Notes: generated by a model from the letters alone, not told the origin. A stretch of 64,000 nucleotides of DNA from Neobacillus cucumis (GCF_016908975.1 NZ_JAFBEX010000005.1:186001-250000); one strand, 5' to 3'; positions 44,317 through 54,418 are shown, counted from the first letter of the stretch. Made by a program: numbers and translations.

Positions 44317-45966
44317 ATGAAACCAAGACATTGGAAAAAGGTAATACCTAGTTTACTAACATTGATCCTTCTATTATCAGGCTGTGCAAGCAGCACTAGT
44401 ACAAAAAATAGTAGTTCACAAGAAACAAACGGGAAGGTAGAATCACAGCCGAAATCGGGTGGTGAATTAACCTATGCACTTGCAACATCTCCTGATTCAC
44501 TTGATCCTGCACGAAGCGGATTAGCAGTTGCTGTTCGTGCATTCAGAACTATTTTTGATAGCTTAGTTGTGCAGGTACCAGATAATACGATAAAGCCGTG
44601 GCTTGCCACAGAATGGACAGTTTCAGATGATGGTAAAACTTATACATTCAAACTGCGTAAAGACGTGAAGTTTCAGGATGGAACACCCTTTAATGCTGAA
44701 GCTGTGAAATATAGCTATGACCGGATTCTCGATCCAAAAACTCAGGCAAAAAATGCAGTTGCCCTTTTGAAACCGTATCAATCATCAGAAGTGATTGATG
44801 ATTATACAATCAAAATCAATCTTGCAACTCCTTCAACGGCGTTTTTAAGTAATTTAAGCCAGGCAATGCTGGGAATTGTTTCCCCGACAGCAGCAGAAAA
44901 GTATGGTGATCAGTTTGGTAAGCACCCTGTAGGAACTGGACCATATAAATTTGTCAGTTGGACAGATAATGCAGATATTGTAGTCGAAAAAAATAAAGAT
45001 TATCAATGGGGTCCTTCCATTGTAGAGAACCAAAACGCACCATATCTTGATAAAATCACCTTTAAAATCATTCCAGAGGAGGCAACTCGTATTGGTAGCG
45101 TCCAGAGAGATCAAGTGCTTGCGGCTGAAACGGTGCCACCACAAAATATTCTTTCATTAAAAAATGATCCAAAAACTCAATTGCTTCAAGTAAATACAAT
45201 TGGTTTACCCTATACACTTTTCTTTAATCAGAGAAGGGCACCATGGAATAATGTAAAGGCGCGTAAGGCAGTTCAGCTTGCGGTTGATGTCGATGCGATT
45301 GTAAAAACACTTTACCTAAATACCTATTCACGAGCATGGTCTCCACTTTCACCGGGTATTTTGGGTTATGATAAATCGCTTGAAAATAGCACCAAAGTAG
45401 ATATAGAGAAGGCTAATCAGCTCCTCGAGGAGCTTGGCTATGTAAAAGGATCGGATGGTATTCGTGAAAAAGATGGAAAGAAATTGACATTAAAATATGT
45501 TGATGGAACTCCAAACCGTGAGAAAAGAAATGATATTGCTGTTATGGTACAGCAGCAATTGAAGAAGATTGGCATAAAGGTAGAAATCAATATTACCAAG
45601 GACATTGCTTCCGTAATTCTACAAAATGCTGATTATGATATCTATGGAAATAGCCAGGTTAATTCAGACCCCAATGCATTACGCGCCTTTTACCATTCAA
45701 CAACTCCTCAAGAGGAGGCAGCAGTGAAACGGTTAGGTGGTGGTTCTGATCAAGAAATAGATCAATTGTTAGAAGCAGGAACAGTAGAAACGGATCAAGC
45801 AAAACGTAAAGAGATATATAAACAAGTACAACAAAAAATCATTGACCAAGCTTGGATTATCCCTATTTATGTATTCCCTTATACCGTTGCAGCATCTAAA
45901 ACTGTAAATGGAATTAAATTTGATGCTTTAGGTTATCCACTCTTCAATGATGTCAATATAAAATAA
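44317..45966 (+). CDS. Dipeptide/glutathione-type ABC transporter substrate-binding lipoprotein
   Basis: The 549-residue SBP_bac_5 (family 5) binding protein has a lipobox LSGC near residue 23, then GGELTYALATSPDSLDPARS, FKLRKDVKFQDGTPFNAEAV and ILGYDKSLENSTKVDIEKAN. Family members bind peptides, glutathione, nickel or sugars. It precedes matching permeases and a double ATPase. The location among flavin monooxygenases for organosulfur compounds suggests thioether peptides or glutathione conjugates as cargo; this is inference. GGGG precedes the ATG. Confidence 0.88.
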   Translation: MKPRHWKKVIPSLLTLILLLSGCASSTSTKNSSSQETNGKVESQPKSGGELTYALATSPDSLDPARSGLAVAVRAFRTIFDSLVVQVPDNTIKPWLATEWTVSDDGKTYTFKLRKDVKFQDGTPFNAEAVKYSYDRILDPKTQAKNAVALLKPYQSSEVIDDYTIKINLATPSTAFLSNLSQAMLGIVSPTAAEKYGDQFGKHPVGTGPYKFVSWTDNADIVVEKNKDYQWGPSIVENQNAPYLDKITFKIIPEEATRIGSVQRDQVLAAETVPPQNILSLKNDPKTQLLQVNTIGLPYTLFFNQRRAPWNNVKARKAVQLAVDVDAIVKTLYLNTYSRAWSPLSPGILGYDKSLENSTKVDIEKANQLLEELGYVKGSDGIREKDGKKLTLKYVDGTPNREKRNDIAVMVQQQLKKIGIKVEINITKDIASVILQNADYDIYGNSQVNSDPNALRAFYHSTTPQEEAAVKRLGGGSDQEIDQLLEAGTVETDQAKRKEIYKQVQQKIIDQAWIIPIYVFPYTVAASKTVNGIKFDALGYPLFNDVNIK

Positions 45967-45990
45967 GCAAACGAAATGGAGCTGAATAAT

Positions 45991-46923
45991 ATGGAAATTC
46001 TCAATAAAATCCTGTTGAAAATCTCAACTGCTGTTGTATCCATTTTTGGCTCCCTTATCCTTGTTTTTTTCATTATCTATCTGCTGCCCGGGGATCCAGT
46101 GCTTTCGATGCTGGATCCCTCCACGGCAACACCCGAAACGGTAGCCAATTTACGCAAGGAACTGGGGCTTGATCAACCGATTTATTTACAATTCTCTGAT
46201 TATTTTGTGAATGTTCTTCATGGAAATTTTGGTCAATCAATCGTAAATAGTGAGCCTGTTCTACCGAAAGTATTAGAACACTTTCCAGCTACACTCGCTT
46301 TAACTTTTTGCAGTGCATTACTCTCTATAGTGATTGGGCTTATATTTGGAGTGTTATCGGCTATTTACAAAAATAAATGGATTGATTTTATAGCAAGATT
46401 AATTGGTTTGTTTGGTATTTCAATGCCAACCTTTTGGTCTGGAATCTTACTCATATTATTTTTTTCCGTATTTTTAAACTGGTTTCCTGCGATGGGATCG
46501 GATGGCTGGAAAACACTTGTCCTTCCATCCATTTCACTTGGGTTTGTCGGTGCGGGGTTAATTATTCGCATGGTTCGAACGAGTATGCTGGAAGTCATTA
46601 ATGAGCAATTTATCGTCACCCTTCGTGCAAAGGGACTTTCTGAAAGAATCATCATGTACCAACATGCTCTTCGAAATGCACTTATTCCAGCTATTACGAT
46701 AATTGGTATTCATATCGGTGAATTAATGGCGGGGACTGTAGTAATTGAAACCGTGTTTTCTAGACAAGGGATTGGCAGAATTGTGGCAGATGCAATCATG
46801 GCTAAGGATTTACCTGTCATTCAGGGTGTTGTCTTCTTCAGTGCCATCATTTATGTAGTGATTAATTTATTAGTTGATTTATCCTATTCCATTATTGATC
46901 CACGGGTAAGGAGATCACATTAA
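45991..46923 (+). CDS. Dipeptide/glutathione-type ABC transporter permease (DppB-like)
   Basis: The 310-residue permease has about six membrane segments. The motif GDPVLSMLDPSTATPETVAN after the first segment and RTSMLEVINEQFIVTLRAKG with ALRNALIPAITIIG are typical of DppB/OppB. ATG 45991 follows GGAG by nine bases; the ATG at 45976 lies before that site. It pairs with the DppC-like permease 13 bp downstream. Confidence 0.9.
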   Translation: MEILNKILLKISTAVVSIFGSLILVFFIIYLLPGDPVLSMLDPSTATPETVANLRKELGLDQPIYLQFSDYFVNVLHGNFGQSIVNSEPVLPKVLEHFPATLALTFCSALLSIVIGLIFGVLSAIYKNKWIDFIARLIGLFGISMPTFWSGILLILFFSVFLNWFPAMGSDGWKTLVLPSISLGFVGAGLIIRMVRTSMLEVINEQFIVTLRAKGLSERIIMYQHALRNALIPAITIIGIHIGELMAGTVVIETVFSRQGIGRIVADAIMAKDLPVIQGVVFFSAIIYVVINLLVDLSYSIIDPRVRRSH

Positions 46924-46936
46924 GGGAGAGAAATAA

Positions 46937-47827
46937 ATGAAAGAAATCGTTAATGTTGAAACCATTGTGCGGGTTCCAAAGTGGACGGTGAAAAAATGGA
47001 AAATTAATTTTACGTTAGGAAATCTATTTTTATACTTGTCCATTTTTATTGTCCTCTTTTTTATTGCATGTGCTCTATTTCCAAAGTGGATCGCACCGTT
47101 TTCTCCAACCTACATGAATACAGAGCTAATTTTAAGTAAACCAAATGTCAAGCATTTGTTTGGGACCGATTATTTTGGGAGAGACGTATTTAGCCTTGTG
47201 ATTTATGGAAGTCGAGATTCGCTAATTATTGGGGTAACATCCGTACTAATCGGTGGAATTTTAGGTGGAAGTATTGGGGCGTTGGCGGGATATATTGGCG
47301 GAATCGTTGATTTAGTCTTAATGAGGGTCATCGATATTTTAATGACGATTCCTGGTATACTACTAGCTTTAGCCATTGCCGCTGCCCTTGGTCCAAGTTT
47401 ACTTAATATTGTATTGGCAGTAGCGGCATCGGCCATCCCGGGATATGCACGTGTGATGAGAGGTCAAATGATGAGTATTAAGAAAAGAAAGTTCGTAGAT
47501 GCATCACGCTCGATTGGAACATCAAGTTGGAAAATATTCTTCTGGCATATTCTTCCGCATTCCTGGTCACCTTTATTTGTTATGGGGACAATAGGTCTTG
47601 GGACATCCATTTTAATCGGGTCAGGATTAAGTTTCTTGGGTCTTGGGACCATTAAAGAAATACCTGATTGGGGTGCACTGCTATCACAAGGAAGAGGATA
47701 TTTAACAGTGGCATGGTGGATATCATCTTTTCCAGGTCTAGCCATTACTCTTTTTGTTCTTTCCATCAACATTATAGGGGATAAACTTCGCGATACCTTT
47801 GACCCAAAAGCGAACAAAGTGAGGTAA
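46937..47827 (+). CDS. Dipeptide/glutathione-type ABC transporter permease (DppC-like)
   Basis: The 296-residue permease has an N-terminal cytosolic segment, a first membrane helix at about 32-52, then HLFGTDYFGRDVFSLVIYGS and the coupling region FVDASRSIGTSSWKIFFWH. These are DppC/OppC marks. GGGAGAG precedes the ATG. It forms the channel with the DppB-like protein. Confidence 0.9.
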   Translation: MKEIVNVETIVRVPKWTVKKWKINFTLGNLFLYLSIFIVLFFIACALFPKWIAPFSPTYMNTELILSKPNVKHLFGTDYFGRDVFSLVIYGSRDSLIIGVTSVLIGGILGGSIGALAGYIGGIVDLVLMRVIDILMTIPGILLALAIAAALGPSLLNIVLAVAASAIPGYARVMRGQMMSIKKRKFVDASRSIGTSSWKIFFWHILPHSWSPLFVMGTIGLGTSILIGSGLSFLGLGTIKEIPDWGALLSQGRGYLTVAWWISSFPGLAITLFVLSINIIGDKLRDTFDPKANKVR

Positions 47828-47839
47828 GGGGTGAGTAAA

Positions 47840-49861
47840 ATGGAAAAATTACTAGAAATAAAGGACTTAAAGGTTGATTTTACCAGTAGCAATAACCCAT
47901 TAACAGCTATTAAAGATGTTACATTGCATATGAAACCTGGAGAAACGGTCTGTATCGTCGGAGAGTCAGGCAGTGGCAAAACGGTTACCTCAAAGGCCAT
48001 TATGAGACTTATAGATTATGAGAATGGAAAAATATCAGAGGGAAGTATTGTTGTTGATGGTATCGACCTTACGAATCTTCCGCAAAAAAGACTTCGATCC
48101 ATCCGAGGAAAAAAAATAGCGATGATCTTTCAAGAACCAATGGCCGCGTTTGACCCTGTTTTTACAATTGGAAGCCAAATTACGGAGACCATTCTTGAAC
48201 ATAAGCAAACTAGTAGGTTGGACGCAAAAGAGCGGGCTATGTATTTACTAAAGCGAGTAGGGATCTCTGATGCTGAAATACGCTTGAACCAGTACCCGAA
48301 TGAGTTGTCCGGAGGAATGCTGCAACGGGCTATGATTGCAATGGCACTTGCTTGTGGTCCAGATTTACTTATCGCGGATGAGCCGACTACCGCGCTTGAT
48401 GTTACCATTCAAGCACAAATATTACAGCTTCTCCAGGAATTAAAAGAAGAAATGGGAATGTCGATTCTCTTAATTACCCATGATTTGGGAGTTGCAGCAG
48501 AAATGGCAGACAGAATCATTGTCATGTATGCAGGCAGGATAGTTGAGCATGCGGACGTTAAGCTATTGTTTGAACAGCCCTATCATCCTTATACATATGG
48601 GTTATTGCAATCCATTACGACATTGGATAGTGATAGGAGTAAGAAATTGTACGCGATTAATGGATCGATTCCAACGTTAGCGAATTTGCCCTCTGGGTGT
48701 TTATTTCATCCACGCTGCCCATTTGCAACAGAACGATGCAAGAGTGAAGCACCACCATTAATGGAGGTAAATAACCGCCACACTGCCTGCTGGTATTCAG
48801 AAGAAATATTAGAAAATCTCAATAATGAAAAAATCAATTTCGACATTGACGTAGAAACTCAAAGAGAAAAGACTCAGATAATTAGAGAAGAAACCCGTAA
48901 AACATTGTTTGAGGTTCAGGACCTGAGTAAATATTATGCTGTTGGTAAAAAACTTTTTTCTCGTCAGCCATCTTTTATTAGAGCAGTTGATAACGTGTCC
49001 TTTAACATTTATGAAGGGGAAACCTTTGGGCTAGTTGGAGAATCAGGCAGCGGTAAATCCACATTGGGTCGCGTCCTCTTGCAATTAGAGAAACCTACAG
49101 GCGGAAAGGTTCTCTTTCAGGAGCAGGACTTGTCTAAATTACATCCAAGAGAATTACGTGAAAAGAGAAGGAATATGCAGGTCATTTACCAAGATCCATA
49201 TGGTTCTGTTAATCCTCGCTGGAAAATTGGCGATATTATCGGAGAGCCTCTTCAAGTTCACGAATCACTCAGCGTAAAAGAAAAGAATGAAAGAGTTCAA
49301 GAATTATTAGAAATTGTTGGTCTCAATAAAGATAGTTATGATCGATATCCACATGAATTTTCAGGCGGACAGCGTCAGCGGATTGCGATTGCTAGAGCGA
49401 TTGCACTAAATCCCAAGTTTATTTTAGCTGATGAAGCCGTATCAGCATTAGACGTTTCAGTTCAGGCTCAAATCATTAATTTATTGCAGGATTTGCAGAG
49501 AGAGCGGAATTTAACCTATTTATTTATCGCTCATGGATTAAATATTGTTCGGCATATCTCCGATCGAATAGGCGTGATGTATTTAGGTCAATTGGTGGAA
49601 GTGGCCAGTAGTGAAGAATTGTTCCTACATCCTGCCCATCATTATACAAAAGGTCTCATTGATTCGATTCCAGTTGCCGATCCAACTCGGTCCAGAGAAC
49701 GGATATCCATTAGTGGAGAAATCCCATCACCGGCAAACCCGCCAACTGGGTGCAGATTTCATACCCGCTGCCCGGCAGCGACTGCACGATGCCGTGAAGA
49801 ACAGCCTCTTTTTAAGGAAGTGACTAAAGGGCATTGGGCTGCATGCCATAATCCGATTTAA
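47840..49861 (+). CDS. Fused double ABC ATPase (DppD-DppF type, GsiA-like)
   Basis: The 673-residue protein joins two oligopeptide-type ATPases. The first half has Walker A GESGSGKT (41-48), [27 protein letters not shown] and the C-terminal cysteine-rich [15 protein letters not shown]; the second has [35 protein letters not shown] and [15 protein letters not shown]. The linker is about residues 330-355. DppD and DppF are usually separate; the fused form is known in GsiA, the glutathione importer ATPase. ATG 47840 follows AAGGGGTG; GTG 47831 is in that site. Confidence 0.92.
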   Translation: MEKLLEIKDLKVDFTSSNNPLTAIKDVTLHMKPGETVCIVGESGSGKTVTSKAIMRLIDYENGKISEGSIVVDGIDLTNLPQKRLRSIRGKKIAMIFQEPMAAFDPVFTIGSQITETILEHKQTSRLDAKERAMYLLKRVGISDAEIRLNQYPNELSGGMLQRAMIAMALACGPDLLIADEPTTALDVTIQAQILQLLQELKEEMGMSILLITHDLGVAAEMADRIIVMYAGRIVEHADVKLLFEQPYHPYTYGLLQSITTLDSDRSKKLYAINGSIPTLANLPSGCLFHPRCPFATERCKSEAPPLMEVNNRHTACWYSEEILENLNNEKINFDIDVETQREKTQIIREETRKTLFEVQDLSKYYAVGKKLFSRQPSFIRAVDNVSFNIYEGETFGLVGESGSGKSTLGRVLLQLEKPTGGKVLFQEQDLSKLHPRELREKRRNMQVIYQDPYGSVNPRWKIGDIIGEPLQVHESLSVKEKNERVQELLEIVGLNKDSYDRYPHEFSGGQRQRIAIARAIALNPKFILADEAVSALDVSVQAQIINLLQDLQRERNLTYLFIAHGLNIVRHISDRIGVMYLGQLVEVASSEELFLHPAHHYTKGLIDSIPVADPTRSRERISISGEIPSPANPPTGCRFHTRCPAATARCREEQPLFKEVTKGHWAACHNPI

Positions 49862-49877
49862 CTCAGGAGGAAAGATT

Positions 49878-50936
49878 ATGAAATTTGTTTTGTTTGATTT
49901 GATGAGTAACCACCCAAATGGTGTGACAGGAGAGATTCTAACTGCACAGGAAAGAATTCAACAAGTGATTGACCAGGCTGTTCTTGCTGAATCACTCGGT
50001 TACGATGGGTATGGAGTAGGCGAGCGGCATGGTGCTCCATTTCTATCTTCTTCACCAGCCGTCATGTTAACCGCTATTGCGGCCAAAACTACAAAAATTC
50101 GATTGCTGCCAACCGTATCGGTTTTGAGTGTACTCGATCCAGTTCGAGTGGCAGAGGATTATGCTACTCTTGATCATTTATCAGGCGGAAGATTAGAAAT
50201 GATGATAGGTAAAGGCAATGATCCACGCCATTACCCGTTATTTGGGATAACAGAGGAAGAGCAATGGGTGTCCCTTGCAGAGCGGTATGAACTTCTTAAG
50301 CGTTTATGGAACGAGGAAAATGTCTCTTGGGAAGGAGCGTATCGGGCACCGCTAAATAATGTAACGACAGAACCTAGACCATTTCAAAAACAGATTCCTA
50401 TTTGGCATGGCAGCGCATCAAGTCCACTTTCTACTGAGCTTGCCGCAAAAAATGGGGAACCCATTTTTTCATCGAATGCATTTCATCCGATGGCAAAATA
50501 TAAGGAATTAATCGATCATTATCGTGAACGACTCGAATTTTATGGATATGATTCAACGAAAGCGATCGTAGGTGCTGGAGCTGGCAGTTTGTACTTGGCT
50601 AACACAACTGAAGAAGCAATTAACCGATTCAGACCTTACTATGATATTCAAATGAATACGGATGCAGCAAAACATAATCAATCACCATTTAAAGATTTAG
50701 AGGATCACATACAAAATGGTTCAGCACTAATTGGAAGTGCTGATTTTGTCATAGAAAAGATTCTAAAATACCACCAAGCATTTGGACATCAAGTCCAAAG
50801 TATTAGTGTGGGTGGATTAAGCAAGGATGAACAATATGAGCAGCTTGAAAGATTTGCTACAGAGGTTATTCCAGTGCTAAAAAGCGAAATTCCAAGTACC
50901 GTTTGGGAAATTGAACAACCTGCTGTGAAATCTTAA
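49878..50936 (+). CDS. Luciferase-like (LLM) flavin-dependent monooxygenase
   Basis: The 352-residue LLM protein has GVGERHGAPFLSSSPAV, TVSVLSVLDPVRVAEDYATL, LSGGRLEMMIGKGNDP and PIWHGSASSPLSTELAAKNG. It belongs to a different branch from the YtmO-like enzyme upstream and from the two NtaA/DmoA-type enzymes downstream. A flavin-dependent oxygenation is likely; the substrate is unknown. It is 16 bp after the ATPase gene, with CAGGAGGAAAG before the ATG, so it is part of the importer operon. Confidence 0.85.
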   Translation: MKFVLFDLMSNHPNGVTGEILTAQERIQQVIDQAVLAESLGYDGYGVGERHGAPFLSSSPAVMLTAIAAKTTKIRLLPTVSVLSVLDPVRVAEDYATLDHLSGGRLEMMIGKGNDPRHYPLFGITEEEQWVSLAERYELLKRLWNEENVSWEGAYRAPLNNVTTEPRPFQKQIPIWHGSASSPLSTELAAKNGEPIFSSNAFHPMAKYKELIDHYRERLEFYGYDSTKAIVGAGAGSLYLANTTEEAINRFRPYYDIQMNTDAAKHNQSPFKDLEDHIQNGSALIGSADFVIEKILKYHQAFGHQVQSISVGGLSKDEQYEQLERFATEVIPVLKSEIPSTVWEIEQPAVKS

Positions 50937-50974
50937 TGGACAGATTACTTGCTAAGTAGGGAAAGGGGGGGCCC

Positions 50975-52288
50975 ATGAGCAATCAGAAGCGTACCATGCA
51001 TCTAAATTTATTTTTATATCATATGGGACATCATGAGGTCGCTTGGCGTCATCCAAAGGCAGAACCTAAAGAAATCATGGATTTTAGTTATTATTATCGT
51101 TTAGCTCTGAAAGCAGAAAAGGCAAAAATGGATTCTATCTTTCTGGCAGATCGTATTTCAACTTCTCCAGAAGCAGTTGAAAATGGTTCACTTATTTCAT
51201 TCGAACCAACCGTACTATTATCAGCATTAGCAGCCGTAACAGAACATATTGGCTTAATTGGAACAGTTTCAACCAGTTTTAATGAGCCCTATAATGTGGC
51301 GCGCAGATTTTCATCACTCGATTTCTTGAGCAATGGACGTGTCGGATGGAATATCATTACTTCTGGAACTGATCAGGAAGCGCAGAATTTTAATCTCGAT
51401 CGGATTCCGGATCATTCAAAACGGTATATAAAGGCCAAAGAATTTTTAGAGGTAACAATGAAACTTTGGGATAGTTGGGAAGATGATGCCATTTTAGCAG
51501 ATAAAGTGAACGGAATTTTTGCAGATAAACAAAAGGTACACGAAATTCATCATCACGGAGAATTTTTTAAGGTTCGTGGACCGTTAAATATTCCAAGATC
51601 GCCGCAGAAAAGACCTGTACTTGTCCAAGCAGGAACATCAGAAGATGGCAAGAAGTTTTCTTCAGAATATGCGGATGCCATTTTTACTGCACAGCAAACC
51701 TTTGAAGATGCTAGGGAGTTTTATAAAGATGTAAAAGAAAGAGTTTCCAAGAACGGAAGAAATCCCAATCTAGTAAAAATATTGCCGGGAATTAGTTTTA
51801 TTATCGTTAATTCAGAAGAAGAAGCCAGAGAAAGAGAAGCTGAATTAGCAGAATTCATGAATTTCAATCATAGCTTAATTCAGCTTTCTAATCGAATTGG
51901 AGTGGATTTAACATCTGTTTCTTTGGATGAACCGCTGCCGAATCTTCCTGATATTCAAGAGATACAAGGTCACCAAAGCCGTACAGAATTAATCATACAA
52001 TTGGCCAGGCGAGAAAATCTTACACTTAAACAGTTACTCATACGTTTAGGTGGAGGGAGGGGGCATTATACGATTACCGGTACACCAACACGTATTGCAG
52101 ATGAACTGGAAATGTGGTTCCTTAACGGTGCTGCTGATGGATTTAATATTATGCCGCAATTAATGAATCCTGATTTCGAACGATTTGTCGATTTCGTCAT
52201 ACCAGAATTGCAGCGTAGAAAGTTATTTAGAACGGATTATTCAGGTACTACTTTAAGGGAGCATTACAATCTGCTTCCTATAAATTAA
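50975..52288 (+). CDS. NtaA/DmoA-family FMN-dependent monooxygenase
   Basis: The 437-residue enzyme belongs to the LLM branch with nitrilotriacetate, dimethylsulfide and dibenzothiophene-sulfone monooxygenases (also YxeK and YtnJ). Marks are LFLYHMGHHEVAWRHPKAEP, FLADRISTSPEAVENGSL, GRVGWNIITSGTDQEAQNF and KVRGPLNIPRSPQKRPVLVQ. The YxeK/YtnJ members cleave the C-S bond of N-acetylated S-modified cysteines. It ends the operon started at 43230. AAAGGGGGGG precedes the ATG. About 40 per cent identity to the next enzyme shows these are not recent duplicates. Confidence 0.87.
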   Translation: MSNQKRTMHLNLFLYHMGHHEVAWRHPKAEPKEIMDFSYYYRLALKAEKAKMDSIFLADRISTSPEAVENGSLISFEPTVLLSALAAVTEHIGLIGTVSTSFNEPYNVARRFSSLDFLSNGRVGWNIITSGTDQEAQNFNLDRIPDHSKRYIKAKEFLEVTMKLWDSWEDDAILADKVNGIFADKQKVHEIHHHGEFFKVRGPLNIPRSPQKRPVLVQAGTSEDGKKFSSEYADAIFTAQQTFEDAREFYKDVKERVSKNGRNPNLVKILPGISFIIVNSEEEAREREAELAEFMNFNHSLIQLSNRIGVDLTSVSLDEPLPNLPDIQEIQGHQSRTELIIQLARRENLTLKQLLIRLGGGRGHYTITGTPTRIADELEMWFLNGAADGFNIMPQLMNPDFERFVDFVIPELQRRKLFRTDYSGTTLREHYNLLPIN

Positions 52289-52375
52289 ATTTACAACAAT
52301 CGTGCTAGGCAGTTCTACATATTACAACCATTAAATGAATCTTTTTTGATAGATTTTATCAATATAAAGAATATG

Positions 52376-52468
52376 TTTTTCTATCAGGTAAAGTATAGAA
52401 TTCTTAATTCTTACATGATAGGATAAAGCACAAGAATAAAAAAGTATTCCTATCAAATAACTAAGAAT
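52376..52468 (+). promoter_or_regulatory. Shared-type promoter plus full palindromic operator
   Basis: TTTTTCTATCAGG (52376-52388) precedes a weak -35 (TAGAAT, 52396) and a -10 like TAGGAT (52419-52424). Downstream, ATTCCTA (52446-52452) and TAAGAAT (52462-52468) form an inverted repeat with a 9-bp spacer, ending just before the ribosome site. This is the clearest example of the second motif. Confidence 0.65.
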
Positions 52469-52486
52469 TAAAAAGGAGGATCTTCA

Positions 52487-53821
52487 ATGTCTAATCAAAA
52501 AAAATTAAAATTTGGTGCAATTATTCATGGAGTAGGTGGAAACATTTCAGGATGGAGGCATCCAGATATTCAAGCTGATGCAAGTGTCAGTTTAGAGTTT
52601 TACACCAATCAAGCTCAGAAAGCAGAAGAGGGGAAATTTGACTTAGTCTTTATTGCGGATGGTTTGCATATTAACGAGAAGTCGATTCCACACTTTTTGA
52701 ATCGGTTTGAACCACTAACGATTTTATCTGCTTTAGCCGCGGTCACGTCAAAAATTGGTCTGGTAGGAACACTTTCTACTTCATATAGTGAACCGTTTAA
52801 TGTGGCAAGACAGTTTGCTTCACTTGACCATATCAGTAATGGTCGGGCAGGATGGAATGTGGTGACTTCACCATTAGAAAAAACGGCATTAAACTTTAAT
52901 AAAACGATTGAAGAACATCCTGATCATCCAAAACGGTACCGGATTGCTGCTGAATATTTGCAGGTAGCGAAGGGACTTTGGGACTCTTGGGAAGATGATG
53001 CATTTATTCGTGATAAAGAAACTGGGGTATTTTTCGATCCAGATAAATTACATCAATTGAATCATAAAGGAGAATTTTTCTCTGTACAAGGACCGCTGAA
53101 TATTGCCAGATCAAAGCAGGGCAGACCCGTTATTTTTCAAGCCGGTTCCTCAGAGGCAGGAAAGGATCTTGCAGCCAAAGAAGCAGATGCAATCTTTACT
53201 GGCCATCCAACATTAGCAGCGGCACAAGCCTTTTATCAGGATGTCAAAGAGAGGGCAAAAGCATTGGGAAGAAACCCAGAGGAACTCGCCATCCTTCCAG
53301 GAATCGCACCTATTATTGGCGCAACAGAAGAAGAGGCTGAAAGAAAATATCAAGAAATTGCAAATCTTGTTTCAATTGATAAAGCTCTCGATTATTTAGG
53401 TCGATACTTCGAGCATCATAATTTCTCGCAATATCCACTCGATGCACCGTTTCCTGAACTAGGTGACTTAGGTAAAAATAGTTTCCAAAGTCATACGGAT
53501 CGAATCAAACGTCAAGCGAAGGAACAAAATTTAACTCTTCGCCAAGTCGCATTACAAGAGACTACACCAAAACCGACTTTCATCGGAACGCCAGAAAAAG
53601 TGGCTGACCTTATCCAAGAATGGTTTGAAGCAGGTGGCGCTGATGGATTTATTGTTGGTTCCGCTGTTCCAAATGGATTGAATGATTTTGTGGACTTTGT
53701 CGTGCCAATTCTACAAAAACGAGGGTTATTTAGATCAGAATATGAGGCTGACACATTACGCGGTAACCTAGGAATTTCGTTTCCAGAAAACCGTTATGCT
53801 AAAAAGGTGATTACGCATTGA
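52487..53821 (+). CDS. NtaA/DmoA-family FMN-dependent monooxygenase (YtnJ/CmoJ-like)
   Basis: The 444-residue enzyme has [60 protein letters not shown] and [20 protein letters not shown]. It matches the branch containing B. subtilis YtnJ (CmoJ). CmoJ acts with the glutaredoxin-like CmoI (YtnI) in dealkylating N-acetyl-S-alkylcysteine; a glutaredoxin gene follows here too. It has its own promoter and operator, AAAAAGGAGG before the ATG, and a terminator after it. Confidence 0.87.
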   Translation: MSNQKKLKFGAIIHGVGGNISGWRHPDIQADASVSLEFYTNQAQKAEEGKFDLVFIADGLHINEKSIPHFLNRFEPLTILSALAAVTSKIGLVGTLSTSYSEPFNVARQFASLDHISNGRAGWNVVTSPLEKTALNFNKTIEEHPDHPKRYRIAAEYLQVAKGLWDSWEDDAFIRDKETGVFFDPDKLHQLNHKGEFFSVQGPLNIARSKQGRPVIFQAGSSEAGKDLAAKEADAIFTGHPTLAAAQAFYQDVKERAKALGRNPEELAILPGIAPIIGATEEEAERKYQEIANLVSIDKALDYLGRYFEHHNFSQYPLDAPFPELGDLGKNSFQSHTDRIKRQAKEQNLTLRQVALQETTPKPTFIGTPEKVADLIQEWFEAGGADGFIVGSAVPNGLNDFVDFVVPILQKRGLFRSEYEADTLRGNLGISFPENRYAKKVITH

Positions 53822-53877
53822 TAAAACAAAATAAACAACACGTTTATAATCAAAATATCTGCCGGCTAGACAACTAG

Positions 53878-53930
53878 AGGCTCTCTTTTTAAGAAGATCA
53901 ATCTTAAATAGAGAGCCTATTTTATTAAAA
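53878..53930 (+). terminator. Terminator after the YtnJ-like gene
   Basis: AGGCTCTC (53878-53885) and GAGAGCCT (53911-53918) pair with further AT pairs inside (TTTTTAAG/CTTAAATA). TATTTTATT follows. Confidence 0.75.
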
Positions 53931-53933
53931 AAT

Positions 53934-54115
53934 AGGCACAATTAACGACATTTGTTTTTTTATAATCAGTTGATTGGAGCGGAAGGTGCTCGACTCCTGC
54001 GGGAGTACGGGGCAGGGGAGACCCCACAGGCGCCTTCAGCGCCGAGGAGGCTCCCCGGCACGCCCGCGGAAAGCGAGCACCTGGAGCGGAAATCAACAGC
54101 TAAATTTAACAGAGA
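53934..54115. mobile_element. MITE-like GC-rich palindromic element, second copy
   Basis: The GC-rich core (GTTGATTGGAGCGGAAGG to GGAGCGGAAATCAACAG, 53969-54100) is nearly identical to the element at 6339. The inner loop is CGCCTTCAGCGCCG in place of CGCTAAAGCGCCG. The right end TTTAACAGAG is kept; the left end (GGCACAATTAA) is eroded and no clear target duplication remains. It lies between the YtnJ-like terminator and the glutaredoxin gene, whose ribosome site begins just after it. Confidence 0.82.
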
Positions 54116-54139
54116 TGAACAAAAATGGAGGAATTAAAG

Positions 54140-54418
54140 ATGGAAAAAGAATTATCAGTTGTGGTTTGGGCTAAACAAGGTTGTCATTATTGCGGAGAAG
54201 TAAAACAATATTTAGAGGATAAAGGTATCAAATACGAAACCATTGATGTTACGCATCATGACGAGAGAAGAGATATCTTGGAAGTAAAATATGGTGTCCG
54301 TCATGTACCTGTGGTGGAAATTGGCCAGGGAGAAGTGTATCAAGCTGTAACAAAAGTTGGCGTTGAATATATTGAGGAAGTACTAGAAAAATTTAATAAG
54401 AGTAATATTTTGGGTTAA
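54140..54418 (+). CDS. Glutaredoxin-family protein (YtnI/CmoI-like)
   Basis: The 92-residue glutaredoxin has the redox motif CHYC in VVWAKQGCHYCGEVKQYLED and the cis-proline in VRHVPVVEIG. B. subtilis YtnI (CmoI) is a comparable small redoxin in the S-alkylcysteine dealkylation operon. ATG 54140 follows GGAGG by about nine bases; the ATG at 54125 lies before that site. It is separated from the transporter genes by 114 bp, so the two may or may not be co-transcribed. It may reduce or accept the thiol released by the monooxygenase. Confidence 0.87.
   Translation: MEKELSVVVWAKQGCHYCGEVKQYLEDKGIKYETIDVTHHDERRDILEVKYGVRHVPVVEIGQGEVYQAVTKVGVEYIEEVLEKFNKSNILG

Noticed and set aside
47464..48000. 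178-codon minus-strand frame
   Set aside because: It is antisense to the DppC-like and ATPase genes and lacks any family pattern.
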